The notes: generated by a model not told the origin, from the letters alone. 30,917 bases of DNA from Prevotella sp. (GCA_020026195.1 JAHHQW010000029.1:1-30917), one strand, 5' to 3'. Counted from the stretch's first letter, positions 8,456 through 16,420 are shown. Translations and numbers: made by a program.

Positions 8456-8479
8456 TAAAACATTAAAAACACAAGTTAC

Positions 8480-9571
8480 ATGTCTATAATGGAAAATAAT
8501 TATTGTGTTATACTGGCAGGAGGAAAAGGGCGCAGACTGTGGCCTACAAGTCGTGAAAACTATCCTAAGCAGTTCATTGACTTCTTTGGACTCGGACGTA
8601 CTCAGCTGCAGCATGCATTAGATCGTATGAGGAAGATTCTGCCATTAGACCACATATACGTCAGCACAAATTATCTTTATGCCGATATTGTTAGAGAACA
8701 ATTACCAGAACTTCCCAAAGACAATATATTGAGTGAGCCTATACATCGTAATACGGCGCCAAGTGTAGTGTGGGCAAATCACAGAGTGCTTTCACTGAAT
8801 AAGGATGCGAATCTCATTGTTGTTCCTTCTGACCATGCGGTACTCAATGAACATAACTTTGAAGAAAACGTCAAAACCGGATTTAATTTTGTTGCAGAAC
8901 ATAACTGCATCCTTTCGTTGGGAATCAAGCCTACACGACCGGAACCAGGGTATGGATACATACAGATTGGTGAAGAAAGCTGTGTGGACGATGTGTACAA
9001 TGTGAAGTCTTTTATCGAAAAGCCAGAGCGTGAGTTTGCAAGCATGTTTATTGAGAAAGGCGAGTTCTACTGGAATACAGGTTTCTTCCTATTTAACTCC
9101 AGGCGTTTTGCCGATAGTATAAGAGACGTATTCCCACATGTATTTGATAAGTTCGATAAAGAGAATCCTGTATTCAGTGTTGAGGCTGAATACGAATTTG
9201 TAGTTGAGAACTTTTCAGCATTTTCAAATATGTCTATAGACTGTGGCATTTTGGAAAAATGTGATAACGTATATGTCATGAAGTGTGATTTTGGCTGGGC
9301 AGACCTTGGCACGTGGCATTCTCTTTATGAGGCGTTGAGCAAGATGGAAGGAGATAACGTGATAATCGATTCGGATGTGATAATAGATGAGAGTCACGGA
9401 AATGTGGTTAAGATTCCTAAAGGCAAACTTGCAGTTATCAACGGACTTGACGGTTACATAGTGTCAGATAGCGATAACGTTTTGCTGATATGTAAGAAAA
9501 GTGATTCATCTTCACTTATAAGAAAATATGTGAATAAGGTAAAGATTAAAAACGGAGATAATTTCGTATAA
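8480..9571 (+). CDS. manC: mannose-1-phosphate guanylyltransferase
   Basis: A 363-residue cytoplasmic nucleotidyltransferase that makes GDP-mannose from mannose-1-phosphate and GTP, a precursor for fucose- and mannose-containing surface glycans. The N-terminal signature AGGKGRRLWPTSRENYPKQF fits the GGxGxRxxPxxxxxxPKQ nucleotide-binding motif. VPSDH, PGYGYIQIG, FIEKP and WNTGFFLF are the later conserved motifs of the GMP-pyrophosphorylase family. It is the single-domain form: the phosphomannose isomerase cupin of bifunctional ManC/AlgA (about 470 residues) is absent. Translation could start at M1 (8480) or M4 (8489); the MENNYCVILAGG reading from M4 resembles relatives equally well. It is a single gene convergent with HIT, sharing a bidirectional terminator. 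Confidence 0.92.
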   Translation: MSIMENNYCVILAGGKGRRLWPTSRENYPKQFIDFFGLGRTQLQHALDRMRKILPLDHIYVSTNYLYADIVREQLPELPKDNILSEPIHRNTAPSVVWANHRVLSLNKDANLIVVPSDHAVLNEHNFEENVKTGFNFVAEHNCILSLGIKPTRPEPGYGYIQIGEESCVDDVYNVKSFIEKPEREFASMFIEKGEFYWNTGFFLFNSRRFADSIRDVFPHVFDKFDKENPVFSVEAEYEFVVENFSAFSNMSIDCGILEKCDNVYVMKCDFGWADLGTWHSLYEALSKMEGDNVIIDSDVIIDESHGNVVKIPKGKLAVINGLDGYIVSDSDNVLLICKKSDSSSLIRKYVNKVKIKNGDNFV

Positions 9572-9573
9572 AC

Positions 9574-9606
9574 AAAAAAGAGAATGGAACCCCCATTCTC
9601 TTTTTT
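9574..9606. terminator. bidirectional terminator between manC and HIT gene
   Basis: A perfect 14-bp stem (9574-9587 with 9593-9606) with a 5-nt loop AACCC, an A-run on the left and a T-run on the right. It starts 3 bp after the manC stop and lies 23 bp past the stop of the minus-strand HIT gene, so it can serve both. Confidence 0.92.
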
Positions 9607-9628
9607 CTTATATAAAAGTAAAAATACT

Positions 9629-10030
9629 TTAAAGTTTAGCGAATTCTTCTCTAATCTTTGCTGCACACTCTGCGAGTTCTTCGTCAGAAAGTTTCAGTTT
9701 TGGATTTGAGAATACCATGTCCTTCTCGCTGTTCATAGGAACGAGGTGGATATGTGCGTGGCGGACTTCAAGACCGATAACGGCTGTTCCCACTTTAATA
9801 CAGGGGAATGCATTCTTTATAGCAATTGCAACTTTCTTAGCAAAGACTATCATTTCTGCTAAGTCTTCATCACTGATGTCGAAGATGTAATCTACTTCCT
9901 TACGCGGAATTACCAGTGTGTGTCCTTTAGTAAGAGGATTAATGTCGAGAAAAGCATAGAACTTTTCATTCTCGGCACACTTGTAACTTGGAATCTCACC
10001 AGCTGCGATTTTTGAAAAAATACTTGCCAT
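9629..10030 (-). CDS. HIT family nucleotide hydrolase/transferase
   Basis: A 133-residue histidine-triad protein. The triad appears as H91-A-H93-I-H95 followed by LVP (HxHxH, with H93 the expected nucleophile). The N-terminal IFSKIAAGEIPS and FLDINPLTKGHTLVIPRK segments are classic HinT/HIT signatures. Family members hydrolyse AMP-lysine-type phosphoramidates or dinucleotides, but the natural substrate is generally unclear. It lies 17 bp downstream of greA on the same strand and is probably cotranscribed from the greA promoter; no separate -7 box was found in the gap. Confidence 0.92.
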   Translation of the reverse strand: MASIFSKIAAGEIPSYKCAENEKFYAFLDINPLTKGHTLVIPRKEVDYIFDISDEDLAEMIVFAKKVAIAIKNAFPCIKVGTAVIGLEVRHAHIHLVPMNSEKDMVFSNPKLKLSDEELAECAAKIREEFAKL

Positions 10031-10047
10031 AATAATAAGTTTTAAAG

Positions 10048-10515
10048 TTATTCGATTGATATCTTATCGATTCTCAGTTTGATGATGCCGCGCGGAATCT
10101 TTATTTCGGCAACCTCACCAACTTTCTTGCCAAGGAGTCCCTGAGCAATAGGAGTCTTGATAGAAATCTTTCCTGAACTTAGATCAGCCTCGTTTTCACT
10201 TACGATGGTGTAAGTCATTTTTGCATTGTTCGCAGTGTTTGTCATCTCAACCTTTGAGAGAATCTGAACAGTATCTGTGCTAAGACGAGACATGTCTATA
10301 ATCTTTGCTTCGGCTATAGCAAGCTTAAGATTGTTAATCTTATCTTCCAGGTGAGCCTGTGCTTCTTTAGCAGCATCATACTCTGAGTTCTCGCTAAGGT
10401 CACCCTTATCACGAGCTTCGGCAATCGCAGCAGATGCCTTCGGACGTTCAACCGATTCCAATTGCTTAAGTTCGGCTAACATTTTATTGTAGCCTTCTTG
10501 AGACATATAAGCCAT
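10048..10515 (-). CDS. greA: transcription elongation factor GreA
   Basis: A 155-residue GreA, the usual length. It enters the RNA polymerase secondary channel and stimulates cleavage of backtracked RNA. The N-terminal coiled coil (residues 1-75) carries the acidic tip D39-L-S-E42-N-S-E45-Y, which positions the catalytic metal. The C-terminal FKBP-like domain contains TPIAQGLLGKKVGEVAEIKIPRG. The start MAYMSQEGY is preferred over M4 because Bacteroidetes GreA proteins begin this way. The gene is first in a greA-HIT operon. Its promoter lies far upstream (10645-10675), and a terminator-like hairpin sits between promoter and gene, so leader-mediated control is likely (see findings). Confidence 0.96.
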   Translation of the reverse strand: MAYMSQEGYNKMLAELKQLESVERPKASAAIAEARDKGDLSENSEYDAAKEAQAHLEDKINNLKLAIAEAKIIDMSRLSTDTVQILSKVEMTNTANNAKMTYTIVSENEADLSSGKISIKTPIAQGLLGKKVGEVAEIKIPRGIIKLRIDKISIE

Positions 10516-10564
10516 AATATATTCTAATTAAATGTTAATTATCAATTGCTTTTCTTAGTTATTG

Positions 10565-10610
10565 GCAATAAAAACAAGAATTCCGACATAATTTCTTATG
10601 ATGTCGGAAT
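10565..10610 (-). terminator. terminator-like hairpin in the greA leader (possible attenuator)
   Basis: Minus-strand ATTCCGACAT (10610-10601) pairs perfectly with ATGTCGGAAT (10589-10580) around an 11-nt loop. It is followed by TCTTGTTTTTATT, an interrupted U-run. It lies about 28 nt after the predicted greA transcription start and 64 nt before the greA ATG, with no gene between. Either it attenuates greA or it ends a short leader RNA of about 70 nt. Confidence 0.65.
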
Positions 10611-10644
10611 CCTTTTCCACGCTCTTATTCCAATAAATGTATTG

Positions 10645-10675
10645 CAAAGGTAGTCATTATTTTCGTATAAAGCAA
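10645..10675 (-). promoter_or_regulatory. sigma-ABfr promoter of greA-HIT
   Basis: Minus-strand TACCTTTG (plus-strand CAAAGGTA at 10645-10652) with TTG (plus-strand CAA at 10673-10675) 20 bp upstream: a full consensus match. Predicted start is near 10638, giving a greA leader of about 120 nt. No other match lies closer to greA. Confidence 0.75.
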
Positions 10676-10715
10676 TTTTTTAGGACCAAAATGAGAGTAT
10701 TTGAGTAATTCTTTA

Positions 10716-10723
10716 TAATTTTG
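10716..10723 (+). promoter_or_regulatory. -7 box of the cysteine desulfidase-dsbD operon
   Basis: TAATTTTG matches TAnnTTTG and lies 31 nt before the ATG at 10755. No TTG lies at 19-21 bp upstream, so the match is partial. Confidence 0.5.
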
Positions 10724-10754
10724 CCGCATTAAGCAGAACAACAAACAAAATATT

Positions 10755-12056
10755 ATGATATCTAATGAAGAAAAACAGGGTATACTAGATCTTATGCATC
10801 AACAAATTGTTCCTGCAATAGGCTGTACGGAGCCGGTCTGTGTAGCTCTCTGTGTTGCTAAGGCAAAAGAATTACTTGGCACATTACCCGAGAAAATCGA
10901 ATTAAGACTAAGTGCGAACATCTTAAAGAATGCAATGGGTGTAGGTATTCCTGGTACGGGAATGATAGGTCTGCCTATTGCAATCTCACTCGGAGCCCTC
11001 ATCGGTCGCTCAGATTTACTGCTTGAAGTATTGAGAGACTGTAACGAGGAGGCTGTTGAGAGAGGTAGACAGTACATCCAAGAAGACAGAATTGATATAA
11101 AACTTGAAGAGAACGATCCTGACAAGCTTTATGTAAATGTAATCTGTAGTGCAAATGGTAAGCAGGGTGAGGCCCGTATCAAAACTACTCATACAAATTT
11201 TGTGTTCCTTCGTAAGGATGATGAGGTAATTCTTGATAAGAAAGACACTTGTGCTGTTTCTGCAGGTAGCGAAAACCAGAGCGTAAAGCTTGGTCTTTCA
11301 TTAAAGAAGGTTTATGAATTCGCAACAACCACAGATCTTGAAGACCTCCGTTTCATTCTTGAAGCAAAGCGTCTTAACGAGAATGCTTCAAATGTAGGTT
11401 CACACGGAGTATACGGACATAATCTTGGAAAGACAATTAGTTCTAAGTTCGGAACAGAACTTCTTGGTGACAGCATATTCACACGTGTAGTTTCTGCAAC
11501 AACAAATGCATGCGATGCACGTATGGCCGGTGCCATGGTACCCGTTATGAGTAACAGTGGTAGCGGAAACCAGGGTATATGTACGACAATGCCTGTAGTT
11601 GCATTCGCAAAAGAAAAGAATTGTTCAGAAGAACAGCTTATCAGAGCTCTTACGCTGAGTAACCTTACTGCAATATATATTAAACAGCATCTTGGTGCAT
11701 TGTCAGCACTCTGCGGATGTGTTGTAGCAAGTACAGGTAGCAGCTGCGGTATTACATATCTTATGGGTGGTACATACGAACAGGTTAGTTTCGCCGTTAA
11801 GAACATGATTGGTAATATCTGCGGTATGCTTTGTGACGGAGCTAAGCCAAGCTGTGCTATGAAACTTACAACAGGTGTCAGCACGGCAATGCTCAGTGCA
11901 ATGCTTGCAATGCAGAACGAACACGTTACAAGTGTTGAAGGTATTGTTGAGAACGATGTAGACCGTTGCATTCAGAATCTTGCAGCCATCGGCAGCAGAG
12001 GTATGGACGAGACAGATAAGTTAGTATTAAACATAATGACACATAAAGAAAGTTAA
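10755..12056 (+). CDS. L-cysteine desulfidase-like protein (UPF0597/CyuA family)
   Basis: A 433-residue cytoplasmic protein of the SDH_alpha/UPF0597 family (E. coli CyuA, formerly YhaM; archaeal CdsB). Characterised members use an oxygen-sensitive [4Fe-4S] cluster to break L-cysteine into pyruvate, ammonia and sulfide. Signatures seen are IVPAIGCTEP with C24, the GVGIPGTG loop (residues about 62-69), SGSGNQGICTTMPV, GSSCGITYLMGG and GAKPSCAMK, which supply conserved cysteines for the cluster. L-serine dehydratases share the domain, so serine as substrate cannot be excluded. dsbD starts only 2 bp after its stop, so the two are surely cotranscribed; this links cysteine turnover with envelope thiol chemistry. 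Confidence 0.88.
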   Translation: MISNEEKQGILDLMHQQIVPAIGCTEPVCVALCVAKAKELLGTLPEKIELRLSANILKNAMGVGIPGTGMIGLPIAISLGALIGRSDLLLEVLRDCNEEAVERGRQYIQEDRIDIKLEENDPDKLYVNVICSANGKQGEARIKTTHTNFVFLRKDDEVILDKKDTCAVSAGSENQSVKLGLSLKKVYEFATTTDLEDLRFILEAKRLNENASNVGSHGVYGHNLGKTISSKFGTELLGDSIFTRVVSATTNACDARMAGAMVPVMSNSGSGNQGICTTMPVVAFAKEKNCSEEQLIRALTLSNLTAIYIKQHLGALSALCGCVVASTGSSCGITYLMGGTYEQVSFAVKNMIGNICGMLCDGAKPSCAMKLTTGVSTAMLSAMLAMQNEHVTSVEGIVENDVDRCIQNLAAIGSRGMDETDKLVLNIMTHKES

Positions 12057-12058
12057 AA

Positions 12059-14089
12059 ATGAAAAAGAGTCTTTTAAGAACTTCGGTTCTTGCCTTACTG
12101 GCAATGTTCTCTATGTTTGTTTCTGCCCAGATGCAGGATCCTGTGCATTTTAAGGTAGAACAGAAACAAACTTCTCCAAATGAAGTTTCAGTTATTTTCT
12201 CGGCTACAATAGACGATGGCTGGCACGTTTATTCTACAGGAATGCCTGATGGCGGACCACAGTCAGCTATGTTTACAGCAGAGAAGAGCGAAGGTGCAAC
12301 ACCTGTAGGAAGCTTGAAACCTGTTGGAAAGGAAGTTAAGCAGATGGACGAAATGTTCGGAATGGAACTTCGTTTCTTTGAGAAGAATGTTAAGTTCATA
12401 CAGAAGTACAAGATTACAGGTAAGACATACAGAATTTCAGGTTACCTTACTTACGGTGCTTGTTGTGACGGTATGTGTATGCCTCCTACAAATGTTGATT
12501 TCGAATTCACGGGTAAAGGTCCGGCTGACGCAAAGGATGTTCCTGTAGAGGAGAAGAAAGAAGAGGCTAAGAAAGATACAGTTGCAAAGGATACTTTAGC
12601 AGCAGCTGCTCCTTCAGCAACAAATATATCAGGTAACAATGACCTCTGGACACCTGTTATTGAAGAACTTCAGGCATTTGATCAGAACGAAGATTCATCA
12701 GAACAGGCTTGGTACTATGTATTCTTTATGGGTCTTATCGGTGGTTTCATTGCACTTGTAACTCCTTGTGTATGGCCTATCATTCCTATGACTGTAAGTT
12801 TCTTCCTGAAACGTGCAAAAGATAAGAAGAGCGGTATTCGCGATGCTATTATATATGGTGTGTCAATTATCATCATTTATCTTGCATTAGGTCTTTCGGT
12901 AACACTGATATTCGGTGCCAGTTCGTTGAATGCTTTGGCTACAAGTGCCGTATTCAATGTGTTCTTCTGCTTACTGCTTATAGTGTTTGCAGTATCATTC
13001 TTCGGATGGTTCGAACTCACACTCCCGTCATCATGGACAAACTCAGTAGACAGCAAGGCTTCTAAGACAAGCGGTCTGCTCAGTATCTTCCTTATGGCAT
13101 TTACACTTACTCTTGTATCATTCTCTTGTACAGGTCCTATCATCGGATTCCTGCTCGTAGAGGTTAGTACATCTGGAAGTATTCTTGCTCCTGCAATCGG
13201 TATGTTTGGTTTCGCACTTGCACTTGCACTGCCGTTCACACTCTTTGCAATGTTCCCCGCATGGCTTAACTCAGCACCTAAGTCAGGTAGCTGGATGAAT
13301 ACAGTTAAGATTGTTCTTGGTTTTGTTGAGCTGGCATTCGCCCTCAAGTTCTTCTCAGTTGCCGACCTCGCTTACGGATGGCACCTGCTCGATCGTGAAG
13401 TATTCCTGTCATTGTGGATTGTAATCTTTGGTGCACTCGGTCTGTACCTTCTCGGTTTCCTCAAGTTCCAGAGTGACTTCGGTTCAACAGAGGCAATGCC
13501 TGTACCCTGTATAATGCTCGGTCTTATCTCAATAGCATTCGCTATTTATATGATTCCTGGTCTCTGGGGTGCTCCTTGTAAGGCTGTCAGCGCATTCGCT
13601 CCTCCTATGGCAACACAGGACTTCAACCTCTATAAGAGTGAAGAAGTACGTGCTAAATACTTCGACTATGAAGAAGGTATGGCAGCAGCTAAGGCAGCAG
13701 GTAAGCCCGCACTTGTAGACTTTACAGGTTTCGGTTGTGTTAACTGTCGTAAGATGGAAGCAGCAGTATGGACAGATCCTACAGTTGCTGACAAACTTCA
13801 GAACGACTATATCCTTATCTCTCTCTTCGTAGACGATAAGACTCCGCTTCCAGAACCTATCGAAGTTAAAGATGCTAACGGTAACATGAAGAAACTGCGT
13901 ACTATTGGTGATAAGTGGAGTTATCTGCAGAGCAATAAGTTTGGTGCTAATGCCCAGCCGTTCTATGTAACAGTTGATGCCGATGGTCATCCTCTTGGCA
14001 AGTCTGCTGTTTACAATGAAGACATTGATCTTTACATCAAGTTCCTCGACCAGGGTCTTGAGAACTTCAAGAAGAAGGCAAACAAATAA
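12059..14089 (+). CDS. dsbD: DsbD-type thiol:disulfide interchange protein
   Basis: A 676-residue inner-membrane electron carrier with the full three-part DsbD layout. The signal peptide covers residues 1-24. A periplasmic alpha-like domain spans about 25-165 with cysteines C135, C136 and C140 (GACCDGMCMPP, compared with CxxxxxC in E. coli). A Lys/Glu/Ala-rich linker covers about 160-190. Eight or so membrane helices span about 215-510 with the redox pair C237 (TPCVWP) and C357 (SFSCTGP). The C-terminal thioredoxin-like domain has C560-V-N-C563. It moves electrons from cytoplasmic thioredoxin to periplasmic thiols. The extra cysteine beside C135 makes the exact alpha-domain pair uncertain. 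It is second in an operon with the desulfidase gene and ends in a strong terminator. Confidence 0.93.
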   Translation: MKKSLLRTSVLALLAMFSMFVSAQMQDPVHFKVEQKQTSPNEVSVIFSATIDDGWHVYSTGMPDGGPQSAMFTAEKSEGATPVGSLKPVGKEVKQMDEMFGMELRFFEKNVKFIQKYKITGKTYRISGYLTYGACCDGMCMPPTNVDFEFTGKGPADAKDVPVEEKKEEAKKDTVAKDTLAAAAPSATNISGNNDLWTPVIEELQAFDQNEDSSEQAWYYVFFMGLIGGFIALVTPCVWPIIPMTVSFFLKRAKDKKSGIRDAIIYGVSIIIIYLALGLSVTLIFGASSLNALATSAVFNVFFCLLLIVFAVSFFGWFELTLPSSWTNSVDSKASKTSGLLSIFLMAFTLTLVSFSCTGPIIGFLLVEVSTSGSILAPAIGMFGFALALALPFTLFAMFPAWLNSAPKSGSWMNTVKIVLGFVELAFALKFFSVADLAYGWHLLDREVFLSLWIVIFGALGLYLLGFLKFQSDFGSTEAMPVPCIMLGLISIAFAIYMIPGLWGAPCKAVSAFAPPMATQDFNLYKSEEVRAKYFDYEEGMAAAKAAGKPALVDFTGFGCVNCRKMEAAVWTDPTVADKLQNDYILISLFVDDKTPLPEPIEVKDANGNMKKLRTIGDKWSYLQSNKFGANAQPFYVTVDADGHPLGKSAVYNEDIDLYIKFLDQGLENFKKKANK

Positions 14090-14109
14090 TCTTTTAGATT
14101 ATATCAGAT

Positions 14110-14142
14110 AAAAAAGAGTCCTCATACGGGGACTCTTTTTTT
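14110..14142 (+). terminator. intrinsic terminator of dsbD
   Basis: AAAAAAGAGTCC (14110-14121) pairs with GGACTCTTTTTT (14130-14141); the stem can extend by two pairs to a 4-nt loop. The T-run follows directly. Confidence 0.92.
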
Positions 14143-14205
14143 GTATTATGTCATGTGGGTCTGACACAGAAAACAATACGCTAAATTCTTATTGCTGTTC
14201 AGGAG

Positions 14206-14219
14206 TGCAAACGTTTACA
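14206..14219. promoter_or_regulatory. LacI/GalR-type operator-like palindrome upstream of amylase
   Basis: TGCAAACGTTTACA is a near-perfect palindrome with a central CG and flanking TG/CA, the pattern bound by LacI/GalR-family regulators (CcpA cre and MalR-type sites). It is centred about 75 bp upstream of the predicted amylase transcription start. It also overlaps a wider inverted repeat, GTGCAAA (14205-14211) and TTTGCAC (14225-14231). Confidence 0.5.
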
Positions 14220-14250
14220 TACATTTTGCACGATGTATGATGTATCATAG

Positions 14251-14282
14251 TTTGTAGCTTATATATATAATATTTAACTTCG
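14251..14282 (+). promoter_or_regulatory. promoter of the alpha-amylase gene
   Basis: TTTG at 14251-14254, a 20-bp gap, then TAACTTCG at 14275-14282, one mismatch from TAnnTTTG. A small palindrome, ATGATGTATCAT, lies immediately upstream (about 14238-14249). Confidence 0.55.
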
Positions 14283-14303
14283 CAAATAATTAAATATTGG
14301 TAT

Positions 14304-16268
14304 ATGAAAAAGATTTCTACTCTCTTACTGGCATTCATAATGCCGTTGTTGGTATCGGCTCAGGGATGGCCCGAGAAATACAAAGGTGTTATGTTGCAGG
14401 CTTTCTATTGGGATTCGTACACAGATACACAGTGGAGCAATCTTGAGCAGAATGCTGACGAAATATCCGAATTCTTCAATCTTATGTGGATACCACAGAG
14501 TGGTAACTGCGGCAGCGGACCTTCAATGGGATATAATGACCTTTACTGGTTTTCTAACTACACGAGTTCTTTCGGAACAGAAGAACAGCTGCGTTCAATG
14601 ATAAAGACGCTAAAGGAACGCGGAGTAGGGACTATTGCCGACGTAGTAATAAACCATCGTAGTTCTAACGTAGGATGGATGGGATTCCCAGAGGAAACAT
14701 ATAACGGAAAGACATATATAATGAAGCCTGAGTACATCTGCTCAAACGATGATGGCGGTGCTACAAAGCAGAAGGCAGAGATAAAGCCGACAGGTAACAT
14801 TGATACAGGTGATGACTTCGGTGGATTCAGAGATATAGATCATACCAATGCTGAAATGCAGCAGATGATTATAGATTATCTTAATTTTCTGAAAAACGAT
14901 CTTGGTTACGCAGGATTCCGTTACGATATGGTTAAGGGATATGCAGGTAAGTACACAAAACTTTACAATGAAACTGTAAAGCCTGAATTCTCTGTAGGTG
15001 AATACTGGGACGGTAACTACAATAAACTTAACGACTGGATTAACAGTACCGGTAAGCAGTCGGCTGTATTCGACTTTAATGTTAAGTACATACTCAATGA
15101 TGCATGTAACAATAACAACTGGAGCAAACTTAACCAGTGGACTCTTCCGCGCATGAACATGGGACGTTATTCCGTAACATTCGTGGATAATCATGATACA
15201 TACCGTGACCAGAACAAAGTGTCAAAGAATCAGATGGCAGCCAATGCCTTTATCCTCACCACACCTGGAACGCCATGTGTTTTCCTTTCTCACTGGAAGA
15301 TGTATAAGGAAGAGATAAAGAACCTGATATATGCACGTAACCTTGCAGGAATAACCAACGAGAGTAAGATGACACTTGTAGGAAATGCTACTAACGAGTC
15401 ATGTGTGTTCGAGGTAACAGGAGATAATGCAACACTCCGTCTGTATATGGGTAAGGATAACGGAACAGACACCGGAATATGTGTGGCAAAAGGAGAAAAC
15501 TATGCAGTTTATGTGAGTAGAAACGTTAATTCTGCATGGACCGACAAACCATCTGGCAAATATAAGAATAATGTAGATGTAACATTATCTGCTTTGACAG
15601 AAGATGCCGGAGCACAGATTGTATATACACTGGATGGCAGCGAACCTTCTTTGTCAAATGGTACAAAGACAGCTTCAGGAACAGTTATCAACATTACGTC
15701 TTCATGCGTACTCAAGGCAGCCGTAATAGTCGGTGGTGTCGTTAAGGGAATGGTAACACGTAACTATGAGATAACAAACTTCAAGCCTTATGAAGTTACG
15801 GTGCATCTTAAAGATCCTAACTGGAGCGAGGTGTATTTCTATTCATGGGACAGCAATGGCGAACTGCTTAACAAATGGCCTGGAACAAAAATTACCGATA
15901 CTAAGGAGATAGATGGCGTAAAATGGTATTACCATACATTCAGCATCAGCGACGAAGACTATAAGTTCAATATAATCTTCGATCAGGGAATGGGCAAGCA
16001 GCAGACCGTAGACATCATGGGCATCAATACAGATAAGTATTATGAGATAGGAGAGATGTCGAATGGCAAACTTACATACAAGGACGTAACATCAACACTC
16101 GGAATAGATGATATAGTAAATGTTGATGGCGATTCGTCTACAACAGTATATTCTATAAGCGGATGCGTACTTCGTAAATTTAAAGGCAGTGTTTCTGCTG
16201 AAGATGCAATGCAGGGACTTGAAAAAGGAATCTACATCGTAAACGGAAAGAAGTACATTAAGCGATAA
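14304..16268 (+). CDS. secreted GH13 alpha-amylase with starch-binding and T9SS-type C-terminal regions
   Basis: A 654-residue exported alpha-amylase cleaving internal alpha-1,4 bonds of starch or glycogen. The signal peptide ends near residue 20 (VSAQ). The GH13 barrel covers about 22-395 with conserved regions DVVINH, GFRYD208MVKG (nucleophile), SVGE233YWDG (acid/base) and FVD295NHD (third acid). Then come a chitobiase-like Ig domain, about 415-495 (IVYTLDGSEPS), and a CBM26-like starch-binding module, about 497-590 (VYFYSWDSNGELLNKWPGT). The C-terminal tail (TVYSISGCVLRKF... GIYIVNGKKYIKR) resembles a T9SS sorting signal, so surface display by the T9SS encoded nearby is likely. It is not part of a susCD-type locus here. 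A LacI-type palindrome lies upstream. Confidence 0.93.
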   Translation: MKKISTLLLAFIMPLLVSAQGWPEKYKGVMLQAFYWDSYTDTQWSNLEQNADEISEFFNLMWIPQSGNCGSGPSMGYNDLYWFSNYTSSFGTEEQLRSMIKTLKERGVGTIADVVINHRSSNVGWMGFPEETYNGKTYIMKPEYICSNDDGGATKQKAEIKPTGNIDTGDDFGGFRDIDHTNAEMQQMIIDYLNFLKNDLGYAGFRYDMVKGYAGKYTKLYNETVKPEFSVGEYWDGNYNKLNDWINSTGKQSAVFDFNVKYILNDACNNNNWSKLNQWTLPRMNMGRYSVTFVDNHDTYRDQNKVSKNQMAANAFILTTPGTPCVFLSHWKMYKEEIKNLIYARNLAGITNESKMTLVGNATNESCVFEVTGDNATLRLYMGKDNGTDTGICVAKGENYAVYVSRNVNSAWTDKPSGKYKNNVDVTLSALTEDAGAQIVYTLDGSEPSLSNGTKTASGTVINITSSCVLKAAVIVGGVVKGMVTRNYEITNFKPYEVTVHLKDPNWSEVYFYSWDSNGELLNKWPGTKITDTKEIDGVKWYYHTFSISDEDYKFNIIFDQGMGKQQTVDIMGINTDKYYEIGEMSNGKLTYKDVTSTLGIDDIVNVDGDSSTTVYSISGCVLRKFKGSVSAEDAMQGLEKGIYIVNGKKYIKR

Positions 16269-16297
16269 AATACAAAAACAACAAAATATATATTATG

Positions 16298-16334
16298 AGG
16301 CAGTAGAGTGCGTGAGCATTCGGCTGCCTTTTTT
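16298..16334 (+). terminator. intrinsic terminator of alpha-amylase
   Basis: AGGCAG (16298-16303) pairs with CTGCCT (16324-16329). An inner part (GA-G-TGC / GCA-T-TC) closes on a GTGA loop, and TTTTTT follows. Confidence 0.85.
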
Positions 16335-16367
16335 GTTTATGTAGTTTTAAATAGAAGGATGCAGATA

Positions 16368-16420
16368 TGTGTCATAGTAAATAAGATATTCGCTGAATAA
16401 CTTAAGGTACAAATGACACA
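16368..16420. repeat. long imperfect hairpin past the LOG gene 3' end
   Basis: TGTGTCAT (16368-16375) pairs with ATGACACA (16413-16420). Nested inside are TAAG/CTTA (16382-16385 with 16401-16404) and ATTC-GCT-GAAT (16388-16398). There is no T-run on either side, so it is not a standard terminator. It lies 24 bp beyond the LOG stop codon, between convergent genes. Confidence 0.5.

Noticed and set aside
11312..11971. Long open frame antisense to the cysteine desulfidase gene
   Set aside because: It is a shadow of a well-supported gene. Its translation has no recognisable family motif and no promoter precedes it.
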